Origin: Treponema sp.
GTDB lineage: Bacteria; Spirochaetota; Spirochaetia; Treponematales; Treponemataceae
DNA: 64,000 nt
Assembly: GCA_016290995.1 (NCBI GenBank)
Contig: JAEEVR010000001.1
Location: forward strand, 193,612-257,611
Reading direction: 5' to 3'
The translations under genes and the position numbers were made by a program. This document shows positions 1 through 8,564 of the stretch, piece by piece (within the stretch, counting starts at the first letter, position 1; each line of letters opens with the position of its first letter). The notes beneath the pieces were generated by a model, which worked only from the letters and a program-made list of their open reading frames with translations, was not told the DNA's origin and made no database searches.

Positions 1-336
1 TTCGATTTTAACTTCGTTTTGCGCTTCGGGCTGGCCCATCAAGGACATTCGCTTGTAGTGGTTGTATACCGCGACGCTCAAAGCCTTTTTGGCGTAGTCC
101 TGGCCCACGACGTATTGGTCAAGGTATTCTTTGAATTCCTTGGGGCTGGGAACCTTGCTCATTTCTATTTGGTCAACGCCGCTGTCTTCTTCGGCCAAGA
201 CCCTGGAGCAAAGCTCGGCGCACTCGCGGCAGATGAAGATTTCGCCTATTTTGCTGGCGGCAAGCTTTCTGTCTGTGTCGGCGGGGCGGCCGCAAAAGGC
301 GCAAAAGTTGTTGTTGGAATTGCGGAACAAGCTCAT
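1..336 (-). CDS. clpX: ClpX, ATP-dependent unfoldase of the ClpXP protease (N-terminal part)
   Basis: AAA+ unfoldase that recognises substrates and threads them into ClpP in the cytoplasm. Only the first 112 residues are inside the window. They contain the four-cysteine zinc-binding domain (C12, C15, C36, C39, in CAFC and CREC) and then the conserved lead-in to the ATPase module, [10 protein letters not shown], near residues 70-79. The ATG overlaps the clpP stop codon (ATGA), so it is translationally coupled to clpP. The Walker motifs lie beyond the left edge, so the call rests on the zinc domain, the lead-in and the clpP neighbour. Confidence 0.95.
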   Translation of the reverse strand, partial: MSLFRNSNNNFCAFCGRPADTDRKLAASKIGEIFICRECAELCSRVLAEEDSGVDQIEMSKVPSPKEFKEYLDQYVVGQDYAKKALSVAVYNHYKRMSLMGQPEAQNEVKIE

Positions 337-932
337 TTGCGGGCCTCCATTACTTGGTCGATCACGCCGTATTCAAGCGCGTCTTTGGCCGACATGTAAA
401 AGTCGCGCTCCATGTCCTTGGCGATTGTCTTTTCTGTCTGGCCTGTGGCTTTTGCCAAATACTGGATTGAAAGCTGCTTTAGGCGGATGATTTCCTTTGC
501 CTGGATCGCGATGTCGCTTTCCTGTCCGCCAACGCCTCCGCGCGGCTGGTGGATCATGACTCGGCTTGACGGAAGCGCGATGCGCTTTCCCTTTGTTCCG
601 CCGGCGAGCAAAATCGCCGCCATGCTGGCCGCCTGTCCCAAGCAAATCGTCTGGATGGGGCAGTGGACGTACTGCATAGTGTCGTAAATCGCAAGGCCGG
701 CCGTTACCGATCCGCCGGGCGAGTTGATGTACATGTTGATGTCTTTGTCGGGATTCTCCGATTCCAAGAAAAGAAGCTGGGCTACGACCAAGTCGGCCGT
801 GGCGTCGTTGATCTCTCCGTCAACAAAAACGATTCGGTCCTTTAAAAGGCGCGAAAAGATATCGTAAGAGCGTTCCCCGTTTCCTGTTCGTTCTATTACA
901 TAGGGAACCAATGTGTTCATTTTTTCGTTCAT
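333..932 (-). CDS. clpP: ClpP, proteolytic subunit of the Clp protease
   Basis: Serine peptidase that forms the tetradecameric chamber used by ClpX. With the chosen start it has 199 residues, normal for the family. The triad is visible: Ser103 in GQAASMAA, His128 in MIHQPRGG and Asp177 in MERDFYMSA. Three starts are possible. The farthest (977) adds a non-conserved extension. ATG 932 lies six bases after a TATATT box in the CGCTATATT context seen at other promoters here, and ATG 920 would give the short form known in Bacillus. I chose 932; no Shine-Dalgarno supports any of them. The order clpP-clpX, downstream of tig, is the common bacterial arrangement. Confidence 0.95.
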   Translation of the reverse strand: MNEKMNTLVPYVIERTGNGERSYDIFSRLLKDRIVFVDGEINDATADLVVAQLLFLESENPDKDINMYINSPGGSVTAGLAIYDTMQYVHCPIQTICLGQAASMAAILLAGGTKGKRIALPSSRVMIHQPRGGVGGQESDIAIQAKEIIRLKQLSIQYLAKATGQTEKTIAKDMERDFYMSAKDALEYGVIDQVMEARK

Positions 933-975
933 AATTATAATATAGCGATTATTCCTCAAATCGTCTAGGGTTTGC

Positions 976-1017
976 AAAAAAAAGGCGGCAAAAAGCGTTT
1001 TTTAGCCTCTTGCCGCT
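976..1017 (-). terminator. Rho-independent terminator after tig
   Basis: Stem GCGGCAA/TTGCCGC (985-991 with 1010-1016), followed on the minus strand by eight T. It separates tig from clpP, so clpP probably has its own promoter. Confidence 0.75.
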
Positions 1018-1039
1018 CCTTTTTTTCCTTTAACAAGGC

Positions 1040-2359
1040 TTAGTTCTGCTTGAACAAGTCGGCAAAGTCAATTTTGTCGCCCTTTGAAACCTTGACTTCC
1101 TTGTAGAGCTCGTCGTAAAGCTTTTGCTCCTTAACGTCGTCAATAAGGTATTCCTTTGAGCGGGGGTCTTCGTAGTGCTTTTTGACTTCTTCTACGGAAG
1201 CGTTGCTCTGCTCGGCGATTTCTTTGTATTTTGCTTCGATTTCTTCGGGTGTTACCGAAATGTTCTTCTCGCGGATAAGCTCGTCAACGATGATGCGGCT
1301 TTTGAGCATCTTTTCTGAGTCGCCTGTCCACTGCTTTAGCATCTCTTCCTTTGACTGGCCGCTGGCGGCGATCAATTTTTCAAGCTGCTCGGGGCTTGTC
1401 TGGAACTGCTTGGCCATCATGTCCCAGCGGGCGTTGATTTCTGTGTCAAGCATGCTCTGGGGAAGCTCAAAGGGGTTCTTTTCGATAAGCTGGGTGAGCA
1501 AGTCGTTGTTCTTCATTTCGCGGACGCGGCGGTCGGCGGCGCTCTTCATGTTGATTTCCAAGTCTTTCTTGAGGTCGTCCAAAGTCTTGAACTTTTCGCT
1601 GACGTCTTGGGCCAAGTCGTCGTCAAGGGCGGGAAGATTCTTGATCTTTACGGCCTTGAGAGTGGCGCGGCCTTTTTTGTCTTTCTTTCCGACTTCCTTT
1701 GTCTCGCCTTTTTTCATTCCGACAACGTCGTCAGAAATATTGTAGGCGTCCGCGTCGCCGATTGTGAAAACGTATCCGTCGCGCTTTGTTCCGGCGACTT
1801 CGTTTCCGTCTTTGTCCAACTCAACGTAGTCAACCGTTACGATGTCTCCCTTTTGGGCAGCCTGGTCGTCGGCGCGGTCTGTGATTGTGGCGTTGCGCTC
1901 CTGGATGGCCTTAAGCTCGTTCTGGAGCTCCTTGTCGCCGATGTTTACCTGCGGCTCCTTTACGTTGATGCCGCCAAAGTTCTTTACCTGAACCTTGGGG
2001 AAAACGTCGTACTTTACTGTGTAAGTCAAGTCCTTGTCCAAGTCCAAGGCCGGAGTTCCTTCCAATACCGGCTGAGAGTAGGGAAGAGGCCTGTTGTCCT
2101 TTTCCGCCTCGTCCTGGAAGATTTCGTTCAAAGAGCTGTCGATGATTTCTCCCAAAGCGTCGGCCTTGAGCGCCTCGCCGTACTTCTTTTCCAATACGTT
2201 GGCGGGAACGTGGCCCTTGCGGAAGCCGGGAATCTGAATTTCTTTGGCGATTTTTGCCAAGGCGTCCTTGTATGACTTAGCCACGTCGTCCTTTCCGATT
2301 GTGACTGTAAGCTTTACTGACGATTTTTCCTGCGGAACGAATTCTTTCTTCAACTGCAT
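1040..2359 (-). CDS. tig: Trigger factor, ribosome-bound chaperone and prolyl isomerase
   Basis: Binds at the ribosomal exit tunnel and shields nascent chains. At 439 residues it has the usual length. The N-terminal ribosome-binding domain contains the signature IPGFRKGHVP (about residues 43-52), close to the GFRxGKxP loop that contacts L23. A central FKBP-type isomerase domain (about 165-245) and a helical C-terminal substrate-binding domain follow. GAGG lies eight bases before the ATG. It stands directly upstream of clpP-clpX, as in many bacteria. Confidence 0.96.
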   Translation of the reverse strand: MQLKKEFVPQEKSSVKLTVTIGKDDVAKSYKDALAKIAKEIQIPGFRKGHVPANVLEKKYGEALKADALGEIIDSSLNEIFQDEAEKDNRPLPYSQPVLEGTPALDLDKDLTYTVKYDVFPKVQVKNFGGINVKEPQVNIGDKELQNELKAIQERNATITDRADDQAAQKGDIVTVDYVELDKDGNEVAGTKRDGYVFTIGDADAYNISDDVVGMKKGETKEVGKKDKKGRATLKAVKIKNLPALDDDLAQDVSEKFKTLDDLKKDLEINMKSAADRRVREMKNNDLLTQLIEKNPFELPQSMLDTEINARWDMMAKQFQTSPEQLEKLIAASGQSKEEMLKQWTGDSEKMLKSRIIVDELIREKNISVTPEEIEAKYKEIAEQSNASVEEVKKHYEDPRSKEYLIDDVKEQKLYDELYKEVKVSKGDKIDFADLFKQN

Positions 2360-2387
2360 TTTTTGCCTCGCTAAAATGATTTTTTAG

Positions 2388-2421
2388 AAAAAAAAGCGGT
2401 CGGGAAAAGTTTCCAGACCGC
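2388..2421 (-). terminator. Terminator after the Leu-Gly-Gly tRNA unit
   Basis: Stem GCGGTC/GACCGC (2396-2401 with 2416-2421), extended inward by a GGAAA/TTTCC pairing, then a T run on the minus strand. It closes the tRNA transcript before tig. Confidence 0.75.
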
Positions 2422-2431
2422 CAAATTTTAG

Positions 2432-2503
2432 AGCGGAAAACGGGAGTTGGACCCGCGACATCCACCTTGGCAAGGTGGCGCTCTACCACTGAGCTATTTC
2501 CGC
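2432..2503 (-). tRNA. tRNA-Gly (GCC), copy 2
   Basis: Complete cloverleaf: acceptor GCGGAAA/TTTCCGC, anticodon loop with GCC, T arm with GTCCAACTC. The discriminator is U and CCA is not encoded. The mature sequence is identical to the copy at 2528-2599, 25 bases away, so this is a recent tandem duplication. Confidence 0.95.
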
Positions 2504-2527
2504 AAGGTTTTTGGCCTATAGGCCTAG

Positions 2528-2599
2528 AGCGGAAAACGGGAGTTGGACCCGCGACATCCACCTTGGCAAGGTGGCGCTCTACCACTGAGCTATTTCCGC
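2528..2599 (-). tRNA. tRNA-Gly (GCC), copy 1
   Basis: Same sequence as the downstream copy, with acceptor GCGGAAA/TTTCCGC and anticodon GCC. It sits three bases from tRNA-Leu and is transcribed with it. Glycine GGN codons are very common in this window, so two copies may raise the supply. Confidence 0.95.
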
Positions 2600-2602
2600 A
2601 TA

Positions 2603-2682
2603 TGCGAGAGGAGGGACTTGAACCCTCACGCCTAGGGCACTAGATCCTAAGTCTAGCGTGTCTGCCATTTCACCACTCTCGC
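2603..2682 (-). tRNA. tRNA-Leu (TAG)
   Basis: 80-base class II tRNA with a long variable arm (TGCCCTAGGCGT region). The anticodon stem CTAGA/TCTAG holds loop CTTAGGA, giving anticodon UAG. Acceptor GCGAGAG/CTCTCGC, discriminator A, CCA not encoded. First gene of the Leu-Gly-Gly unit. Confidence 0.94.
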
Positions 2683-2716
2683 AGGCACTGGCATCACCGC
2701 AAGGCGATTTCAAACA

Positions 2717-2745
2717 ATATTATAGGAAATGGAAAGTTTTGTCAA
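2717..2745 (-). promoter_or_regulatory. Promoter of the tRNA Leu-Gly-Gly unit
   Basis: On the minus strand TTGACA (2740-2745) is followed after 17 bases by TAATAT (2717-2722); an overlapping TATAAT gives 15-base spacing. The unit starts about 35 bases downstream. Confidence 0.7.
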
Positions 2746-2852
2746 GCGCATGGCGGTCTTTTTTTGCGCTTGTTGCGTAAGTGGAAATTATTGACGTTTG
2801 CGCCTTCGGCGCATAGGCATCAAGCGCTTGGCGGTCTTTTTTTGCGCTTGTT
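2742..2852. repeat. Two 32-33 base direct repeats between tRNA units
   Basis: The segment from TCAAGCGC through GGCGGTC, seven T and GCGCTTG occurs at 2742-2773 and again at 2820-2852, differing at one base. Each copy is itself an inverted repeat (CAAGCGC/GCGCTTG). The intervening 45 bases include the hairpin GCGCCTTCGGCGC. No gene is visible here; function unknown. Confidence 0.7.
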
Positions 2853-2865
2853 TCAAAACTCAATA

Positions 2866-2899
2866 CAAAAAAAATCGCCTTCCGTTTGGAAGGCGATTT
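2866..2899 (-). terminator. Terminator of the tRNA His-Arg-Lys unit
   Basis: Perfect 12-bp stem AAATCGCCTTCC/GGAAGGCGATTT (2872-2883 with 2888-2899), four-base loop, then eight T on the minus strand. A strong intrinsic terminator. Confidence 0.9.
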
Positions 2900-2903
2900 G
2901 GGA

Positions 2904-2976
2904 TGAGCCATGCCGGCTTCGAACCAGCGACCCACAGATTAAGAGTCTGTTGCTCTACCAGCTGAGCTAATGGCCC
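2904..2976 (-). tRNA. tRNA-Lys (CTT)
   Basis: 73 bases, acceptor GGGCCAT/ATGGCTC with discriminator A. Anticodon stem ACAGA/TCTGT, loop CTCTTAA, anticodon CUU. Last gene of the His-Arg-Lys unit; its terminator follows within a few bases. Confidence 0.95.
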
Positions 2977-2984
2977 ATGTTTTT

Positions 2985-3058
2985 TGCGTCCGACAGGATT
3001 CGAACCTGCTACCACCGGATTCGAAGTCCGGGACTCTATCCAGATGAGCTACGGACGC
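2985..3058 (-). tRNA. tRNA-Arg (TCG)
   Basis: 74 bases, acceptor GCGTCCG/CGGACGC, discriminator A. Anticodon stem CCGGA/TCCGG, loop CTTCGAA, anticodon UCG. CCA not encoded. Confidence 0.95.
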
Positions 3059-3090
3059 GCTACCCGGCGACAACATCATCCTGTGGATTG

Positions 3091-3163
3091 GGTGCCTGGT
3101 GGGGATTGAACCCACGACAACCAGATCCACAATCTGGCGCTCTACCACTGAACTACAGGCACC
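3091..3163 (-). tRNA. tRNA-His (GTG)
   Basis: Encodes the extra G at position -1 paired with C73, the histidine identity feature. Anticodon stem CCAGA/TCTGG, loop TTGTGGA, anticodon GUG. First gene of the His-Arg-Lys unit. Confidence 0.95.
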
Positions 3164-3247
3164 AAGTTATCGACGTAAAATGATAGTATCAAATTTCGCT
3201 CATATTTGTCAATAGGTCGGCCCGCTTTTTTTTGCAAATTTTTTTCC

Positions 3248-3274
3248 TAAACTTTATTTTTTAAATTCCGAAAT
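3248..3274 (+). promoter_or_regulatory. Sigma-28-like flagellar promoter before flgN
   Basis: TAAA (3248-3251), 15 bases, then TCCGAAAT (3267-3274), close to the flagellar sigma-28 form TAAA-N15-GCCGATAA. It shares CCTAAACT and TTCCGA in the same register with the element before flgB (44373-44399). The transcript would have a leader of about 38 bases. Confidence 0.6.
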
Positions 3275-3317
3275 TCATAGGGAATAGCCGCGTCTGGCGG
3301 CGATGACGGAGGTCTTT

Positions 3318-3743
3318 ATGGCAAAAAAAGTTCAGGTTATGGATATTTTGGAAAAGGAGAACGACACTCTTGACAGATTGTTGGACTGCCAGTCAAGCGT
3401 CCACGTCGCGGTAAAGACTCGCAATTGGATTGGCCTTGAAGAAGACATGGAAAAAATCCGCCAGCTTTCGTTGGAATTTTCCGCCTTGGAGGAGGAGCGC
3501 GAAAAGATTTGCGATCCCGAAATCAGCGGCGAAGAAAAGGCCATGATGCTCAAGCTTCACGCCAAGCTCCTCAAGTCAAAGATTGAAAACCAGATTTTGA
3601 ACAAATATATAGAAACAAGCCGCTCTTTTGTTCAGGGCATTTTGGAGAACGCCGTTCCCCAGCGCCGAAACATCATCTACTCGCGCAACGGAAAGGTTCT
3701 TAAGCGCGAGCCCGAAAGCGTGGTCTTGAATCGTATCTTCTAA
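3318..3743 (+). CDS. flgN: FlgN-like flagellar export chaperone
   Basis: Predicted cytoplasmic chaperone that holds the hook-junction proteins FlgK and FlgL for export. The protein is 141 residues, all helical by appearance, with the QSSVHVAVKTRNW and LEEDMEKIRQLS stretches typical of the FlgN fold; identity to textbook FlgN is low, so position matters. It lies 13 bases before flgK. ATG 3318 (MAKKVQVMDILE) is chosen because GGAGG at 3308-3312 precedes it; the upstream ATG at 3303 lies before that site. Confidence 0.8.
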   Translation: MAKKVQVMDILEKENDTLDRLLDCQSSVHVAVKTRNWIGLEEDMEKIRQLSLEFSALEEEREKICDPEISGEEKAMMLKLHAKLLKSKIENQILNKYIETSRSFVQGILENAVPQRRNIIYSRNGKVLKREPESVVLNRIF

Positions 3744-3756
3744 GGAGTTGTAAATT

Positions 3757-5646
3757 ATGTCTACATTTGCAGGAATAGAAATCGGAAAGCGCAGCCTTAA
3801 CGCGCATCAAACTTCAATCACAACCGCCGGCCACAACATCACAAACGCCAACACAGAAGGCTACTCGCGCCAGCGCGTTCAGCTAAAATCTTTTGACCCC
3901 ATTTACAGGCCCGACCTTAGCCGCGCCGAAGTTCCCGGCCAAATCGGCCAGGGCATGGAAGCGGAAAGCATCACCCGCGTCCGCGACGAAATGCTTGACC
4001 TTCGCATCGTGGCCCAAAGCAACGAGGAGTCTTATTGGGACACCCGCAGCAAGTACTACACGATGTTGGAGCAAATCTACAACGAGCCCGACGACGTTTC
4101 TGTCCGCACTACAATGGACAAGTTTTGGGAGTCTTGGCAGGAACTTTCGCTCAACCCGGAAAGCCAGGCGCACCGCGAAGCCGTTGTCTCTCGCGGCCAG
4201 TCGCTTGTAAACTCAATCCAAAACCGCGACAAGGCCTTGACCGGAATCGGAAACCTTTTGAACAGCGACATCGAATCCAACGTCGAGCAGCTTAACGACA
4301 TCGCAAACCAAATCGCCGCGCTTTCCACCGAAATCGTTCGCTCAAAGGCTATGGGCGACAATCCCAACGACTTGCTTGACAGGCGCGACGCGCTCGTCGA
4401 AAAGCTTTCAAAGATCGCAAACATCACAAGCGACCAGCGCGACAGCGACGAGTTTATGGTTCACATCGACGGCCACATTTTGGTTCAGGGCGGAATCGCC
4501 CGCAACTTTGACGTTGAGTCAGTCGTTGACAATTACGGATACTCGCGCGTCGTATGGGCCGACACCCGCAACGAAGCGGTTGTAAAGGGCGGCTCTTTGG
4601 GCGCCTTGATTGAGCTCCGTGACGTTGACGTTCGCAACGAAATCCAGTCCTTGAACACAATGACGATGAACTTTACAGACTTGGTCAACGACGTTCACCG
4701 CAACGCGGTGGGCGCCAACAAGACGACCGGCCTTGACTTTTTTGTAAGCCGCCCATTTGTCGAGAACACAAACGGAAACTACGACTCTGACGGAGACGGC
4801 GTTGAGGACAAGACTTACGCCTTCCGCTTTACGGGAACCAACGCGCTTGACGCTCAGGAGCAAATCGGAATCGAAGGCGTCATGACTTTGGCCGGCCACA
4901 CTGGAACGATCCAAGTCGCCTACCATCCGACGGACCGCGTCGAGGACGTAGTCAACCGCATCAACGATTCCAACGGCGAAGTAAAGGCCTACCTTGACCG
5001 CAACAACAATTTGGTCCTTAAGGCCACTACAAGCCAAGCGATAGAGAACCCGGATTTCGTCATCCGCCACGTGGAAGACTCTGGCCACTTCTTGGTAGGC
5101 TACGCCGGAATCCTTTCTGCAAGCGGCGAAGAAGGAGCCTACGATTGGAACGGAGCCGACGCGGTCAACGCTCTTAAGGGCGCCGACGGAAACGGAAGCC
5201 GCGCGCAGTTTGCCGTCGCTCCCTACACAAATCCGTCAACTTACATAGAAATCAACGGCGTGATCAAAAACGACGTCATGAACGTAGCCTCGGCCTATGC
5301 CGACCGCGACAATCGCGCGATGAGCGGAGACGGAAACGCCGCCGCCGAAATCGCCAGCATCCGCAACACAAAGGTTATGATCGGCCGCGAGCGCACGCTT
5401 GACGACTACTTTGCCGACTCGGTTACAAACGTTGGCCTTATGGGAGAGCAGGCCGAGACAAACCTTATGAGCCAGCATGCGATTATGGACGACCTTCGCG
5501 GCCTCCGCGACTCTATCAGCGGAGTCAACATCGACGAAGAGTTGGCCGACATTATGAAGTTCCAGCACGGCTACAACGCCGCCGCCAAGTTTGTGACTGT
5601 CATCGACGAGATGATCGACACGGTGATTAACCGCCTTGGAGTATAA
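3757..5646 (+). CDS. flgK: FlgK, flagellar hook-filament junction protein 1 (HAP1)
   Basis: Exported structural protein that joins the hook to the filament. It has 629 residues. The N-terminal rod/hook motif is clear: SLNAHQTSITTAGHNITNAN followed by TEGYSRQRV (about residues 13-41), and the C-terminus carries a coiled-coil assembly region (SGVNIDEELADIMKFQ). The central variable part holds SDGDGVEDK, an Asp-rich loop that could bind calcium. AAGGAG precedes the ATG. Between flgN and flgL, as in other spirochaetes. Confidence 0.96.
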   Translation: MSTFAGIEIGKRSLNAHQTSITTAGHNITNANTEGYSRQRVQLKSFDPIYRPDLSRAEVPGQIGQGMEAESITRVRDEMLDLRIVAQSNEESYWDTRSKYYTMLEQIYNEPDDVSVRTTMDKFWESWQELSLNPESQAHREAVVSRGQSLVNSIQNRDKALTGIGNLLNSDIESNVEQLNDIANQIAALSTEIVRSKAMGDNPNDLLDRRDALVEKLSKIANITSDQRDSDEFMVHIDGHILVQGGIARNFDVESVVDNYGYSRVVWADTRNEAVVKGGSLGALIELRDVDVRNEIQSLNTMTMNFTDLVNDVHRNAVGANKTTGLDFFVSRPFVENTNGNYDSDGDGVEDKTYAFRFTGTNALDAQEQIGIEGVMTLAGHTGTIQVAYHPTDRVEDVVNRINDSNGEVKAYLDRNNNLVLKATTSQAIENPDFVIRHVEDSGHFLVGYAGILSASGEEGAYDWNGADAVNALKGADGNGSRAQFAVAPYTNPSTYIEINGVIKNDVMNVASAYADRDNRAMSGDGNAAAEIASIRNTKVMIGRERTLDDYFADSVTNVGLMGEQAETNLMSQHAIMDDLRGLRDSISGVNIDEELADIMKFQHGYNAAAKFVTVIDEMIDTVINRLGV

Positions 5647-5656
5647 GGAGTAGGAT

Positions 5657-6901
5657 ATGAGAAGAATCAGTTCAGGAATGAATGACACAGACGTTCAGTC
5701 TAGATTGAGAATACAGGAGTTCAAGCTTAACAAGGCCAACAACCAGTTGGGAAGCCAGCGCCGCATCCAGGAATTGCGCGACGACCCGATCGCCGCCGGC
5801 CACTTGGTCCGCTACCAGTCTTTTGCGGGCCGCGTAAAGCAGTTTGAGGAAAACGCGCAAACCTTGACCGAACGCTTTACCGTTCGTGAAGGCTACATGA
5901 ACGACTCTTTGCAAATCATGCAGCGCGTGCGCGAGCTTGCCGTCCAGGGCGCTCATGGAACATACACTAAAGAAGACCTTCAGAATATGGCCGGCGAGGT
6001 TGACCAGCTTTTGCGCCAAATGATCCAAAACGCCAACGCAGTCGACCAAGACGGAAACGCGCTCTTTGCCGGAACCAACACAAAGGTAACCGCCTTTGAA
6101 GTTGAGATGGGAAACGTGGAAGGCTCCGGCGTTCCGATGATTCAGGAAGTCATTTACAACGGAAACGTAGCCTCCAACAACGTTGAGGTTGACGAAGGCC
6201 AGTATTTGGAAGTCAACAATTCCGGAAACAGGACTTTCTGGGCCGACAGGCAGACTTTGACAAGCGGCCGCGACACGACAAACTGGGTTGCCCAAAACGA
6301 CTCAATCATTTCTGTTGACGGAAAGGAAATTCAAGTTTCGGCCGGCGACAACATCTATGCCGTAATCGCAAAGATTAACAATTCCGACGCCGCTGTAAAG
6401 GCAAGCCTTGACCCGATCACTCGCGGCCTTCACTTGCAGACAACCGACGCCCGCCAGCTTTGGCTTAGGGACGAGGAGGGCAGCGTTCTTACAGACCTTG
6501 GCGTAATTAGCGGAACGGAACAGAGACCGCCCTACAACTACGCAACAGGAACCCGCGTCTCAGGCGGAAGCATGTTCGACAGCGTAATCGCCTTGCGAAA
6601 CGCGATGCTCAAGGGCGACCAAGAGGCTATCGGAAGCCGCGTTTTGGGAAGCCTTGACTCAGGCCTTGGAAACCTTGTGACCCGCATCGCCGAGAACGGT
6701 TCCAACTACGAAAGGGCCTCGCTCAACGTGACCCGCAACTCGCAGACCGCGCTCAACGTAACGCAGATGATCGCCACCGAGGGCGACTTGGACTTTACAA
6801 AGGCCGTCACCGACATGAAGATGATGGACTACGTTCACCAAGCCTCTCTTAGCGTAGCCGGAAAAATGTACTCAAGCAGCTTGCTAAACTATATGCGCTA
6901 A
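5657..6901 (+). CDS. flgL: FlgL, flagellar hook-filament junction protein 3 (HAP3)
   Basis: Second hook-filament adaptor, exported through the flagellar apparatus. It has 414 residues. The flagellin-like N-terminal helix (RLRIQEFKLNKANNQLGSQ, then RRIQELRDDPIAAGHLVRY) and the C-terminal helix (DFTKAVTDMKMMDYVHQASL) match the family. The start ATG is eight bases after an AAGGAG site and ten bases after the flgK stop, so both are on one transcript. Confidence 0.95.
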   Translation: MRRISSGMNDTDVQSRLRIQEFKLNKANNQLGSQRRIQELRDDPIAAGHLVRYQSFAGRVKQFEENAQTLTERFTVREGYMNDSLQIMQRVRELAVQGAHGTYTKEDLQNMAGEVDQLLRQMIQNANAVDQDGNALFAGTNTKVTAFEVEMGNVEGSGVPMIQEVIYNGNVASNNVEVDEGQYLEVNNSGNRTFWADRQTLTSGRDTTNWVAQNDSIISVDGKEIQVSAGDNIYAVIAKINNSDAAVKASLDPITRGLHLQTTDARQLWLRDEEGSVLTDLGVISGTEQRPPYNYATGTRVSGGSMFDSVIALRNAMLKGDQEAIGSRVLGSLDSGLGNLVTRIAENGSNYERASLNVTRNSQTALNVTQMIATEGDLDFTKAVTDMKMMDYVHQASLSVAGKMYSSSLLNYMR

Positions 6902-6918
6902 TTTAGGAGTTTTTTAAC

Positions 6919-7371
6919 ATGGACGTTAGGACTAAAATCGGAACGACAGTTCAAATTCAAGACAAGGATATTTTGGAAATCCCCGAAGGCCTTTTTGGAT
7001 TTGAGGAATACAAGAAATACGCGATATACGAAAGCGAATACGCGCCCTTTATGTGGATGCAGTCGATGGAAGAGCCAAGCCTGGCTTTTTTGATCGTCGA
7101 TCCATTTTTGGTCGCGGACGACTACGAGCTTGACGTTGACGACAAGGCATTGGCAAAGATTGGAATCACCAATCCCGCCGAAGTTTGCGTTATGGCGATT
7201 GTTACGATTCCTGCCGGAGGAACGCCGGTCACCGCCAATTTGCAAGGCCCGCTTGTCATCAACAGAACCAACAACCAGTGCATGCAAGTGATTTTGGGAA
7301 GCAACAAGTGGACCACAAAGCATGACATAATGAAGGCGCTCAAGGCCAAAGACGCGCGGGGAGAGGCTTAA
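6919..7371 (+). CDS. fliW: FliW, flagellar assembly factor and CsrA antagonist
   Basis: Cytoplasmic protein that binds flagellin and also allosterically inhibits CsrA, linking filament assembly to flagellin translation. It has 150 residues. The family core is visible: [18 protein letters not shown] near the N-terminus and [17 protein letters not shown] around residue 50. AGGAG precedes the ATG. The stop overlaps the csrA start (TAATG), matching the usual fliW-csrA partnership. Confidence 0.95.
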   Translation: MDVRTKIGTTVQIQDKDILEIPEGLFGFEEYKKYAIYESEYAPFMWMQSMEEPSLAFLIVDPFLVADDYELDVDDKALAKIGITNPAEVCVMAIVTIPAGGTPVTANLQGPLVINRTNNQCMQVILGSNKWTTKHDIMKALKAKDARGEA

Positions 7372-7601
7372 TGCTAATCCTTTCCAGAAAAACCGACGAA
7401 AAAATCAAGATTGGCGAGGACATCACCCTTACCATAATCGAAATTCGCGGCGACCAAGTCAAGATTGGCGTTGAGGCTCCCAAAAACGTAAAGGTTTTTA
7501 GGCAAGAAGTCTTTAACGCGATTAAGAACGAAAACAAGTCGGCCGCCGAAATCCCCAACGTTTCGGGCATCGACGCGATCACAAAGCTTCTTAAAAAGTA
7601 G
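7371..7601 (+). CDS. csrA: CsrA, carbon storage/translation regulator
   Basis: Dimeric RNA-binding protein that blocks ribosome access at GGA-containing leaders. The N-terminus [15 protein letters not shown] and the core [18 protein letters not shown] are typical; Arg6 and the [14 protein letters not shown] strand form the RNA-binding face. At 76 residues it has a short C-terminal tail like that of FliW-regulated CsrA proteins. Coupled to fliW by TAATG and last gene of the flgN operon. Confidence 0.97.
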   Translation: MLILSRKTDEKIKIGEDITLTIIEIRGDQVKIGVEAPKNVKVFRQEVFNAIKNENKSAAEIPNVSGIDAITKLLKK

Positions 7602-7638
7602 CTGTAAACTTGCGCTGGCAATCGCGGCTCGCGACGCA

Positions 7639-7672
7639 AAACCCGCCATTCGGCGGGTTTTTTCTTTTTTTT
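7639..7672 (+). terminator. Terminator of the flgN-csrA operon
   Basis: Stem AAACCCGCC/GGCGGGTTT (7639-7647 with 7652-7660) with loop ATTC and a long T run. Confidence 0.92.
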
Positions 7673-7736
7673 AAATTTTTTTCAAAATTCTTTAAAAAAA
7701 AGCCAAACTCTCATCAACTATTTATATGATATAGGT

Positions 7737-8498
7737 GTGAGGAATTTAAAAAGCAAAGGGCGTTTTGGCAAAAACAGGTTTTTCTTGTCAGCTTTGGTTG
7801 GCGTAAATCGGTGCCTCCGATGTGGTTTGTTTTCTCCTTATATTCTTCCCTTATGTCCAAAATGCGCCCTTGAGCTTCAGAATTTCGTCCCGCTAAATTC
7901 TCCCCAGCGGTGTTCCAAATGCGGAAAACTCCTAGTTTCCGAAAAGGAAATTTGCATGGAATGCCGGGAACGCGAAGGAGAAAGCAGTTTGGACGCGCTT
8001 TTTCCCATCCACAGCTATCGGCAGTGGAAAAAGGAATTGGCGTTCACGTGGAAGTCGGAAGGGCAGAGGAGGCTTTCTCCTCTGCTTGCCCGGCTTCTTT
8101 TTAAGGCTTTGAAAGAGCTGGGCCTGGAAAAAACGCCCCTGGTTCCCGTGCCGCCGCGACCGGGCAAAATAAAGGAAAAAGGCTGGGACCAAGTTGACGA
8201 ATTGGCCTGTATTTTGGAAAAAAAGCGCGGAATTTTGGTCCACAGGGACATTTTGGAGCGAAAAAGCGGCGGCCAGCAAAAAAAACTGGGACGTGACGAA
8301 CGATTGGGAGCGGCGGGGGCGGTTTACGATTTGCGGCCTGATTTTAGGGCTTTGACGGACATAGGCGCGATCCCGGCCGAAGTCGTTCTTTTGGACGACA
8401 TTGTGACGACCGGGGCCACTATGGAAAAGTGCGCCTGGCTTTTAAAGGCCGCCGGCGTCCAAAAAGTCACCGGCCTGGCGCTTTTTAGGGTAGGATAG
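7737..8498 (+). CDS. ComFC-type phosphoribosyltransferase-fold protein
   Basis: Member of the ComF/GntX family, needed for DNA uptake in naturally competent bacteria and of unknown reaction elsewhere. Of its 253 residues the first 75 hold two Cys pairs of a zinc ribbon (CLRCG, CPKC, CSKCG, CMEC). The C-terminal half has the PRPP-binding loop VVLLDDIVTTGATM. The PPRPGKIKEKGWDQVDELA stretch is the usual ComF signature. The start is GTG, six bases after a TATGAT box and without a ribosome site, so the mRNA may be leaderless. No other competence gene is nearby. Confidence 0.85.
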   Translation: MRNLKSKGRFGKNRFFLSALVGVNRCLRCGLFSPYILPLCPKCALELQNFVPLNSPQRCSKCGKLLVSEKEICMECREREGESSLDALFPIHSYRQWKKELAFTWKSEGQRRLSPLLARLLFKALKELGLEKTPLVPVPPRPGKIKEKGWDQVDELACILEKKRGILVHRDILERKSGGQQKKLGRDERLGAAGAVYDLRPDFRALTDIGAIPAEVVLLDDIVTTGATMEKCAWLLKAAGVQKVTGLALFRVG

Positions 8499-8512
8499 CG
8501 TTTATTTTTATC

Positions 8513-8541
8513 TTGCATTTTTTGGCAAAGCGCTTTATAAT
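8513..8541 (+). promoter_or_regulatory. Promoter of the cheW operon
   Basis: TTGCAT (8513-8518), 17 bases, TATAAT (8536-8541). The leader is about 17 bases and contains GGAGG before cheW, a conventional arrangement. Confidence 0.8.
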
Positions 8542-8564
8542 AGAAAGACGTAATTGGAGGATTT

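Noticed and set aside
933..977. N-terminal extension of ClpP
   Set aside because: The extra residues [15 protein letters not shown] overlap the likely promoter and do not match ClpP proteins.
2277..2585. Minus-strand reading frame with repeated segments over the tRNA-Gly genes
   Set aside because: The repeat in the translation comes from the two identical tRNA-Gly genes; it is not a protein gene.
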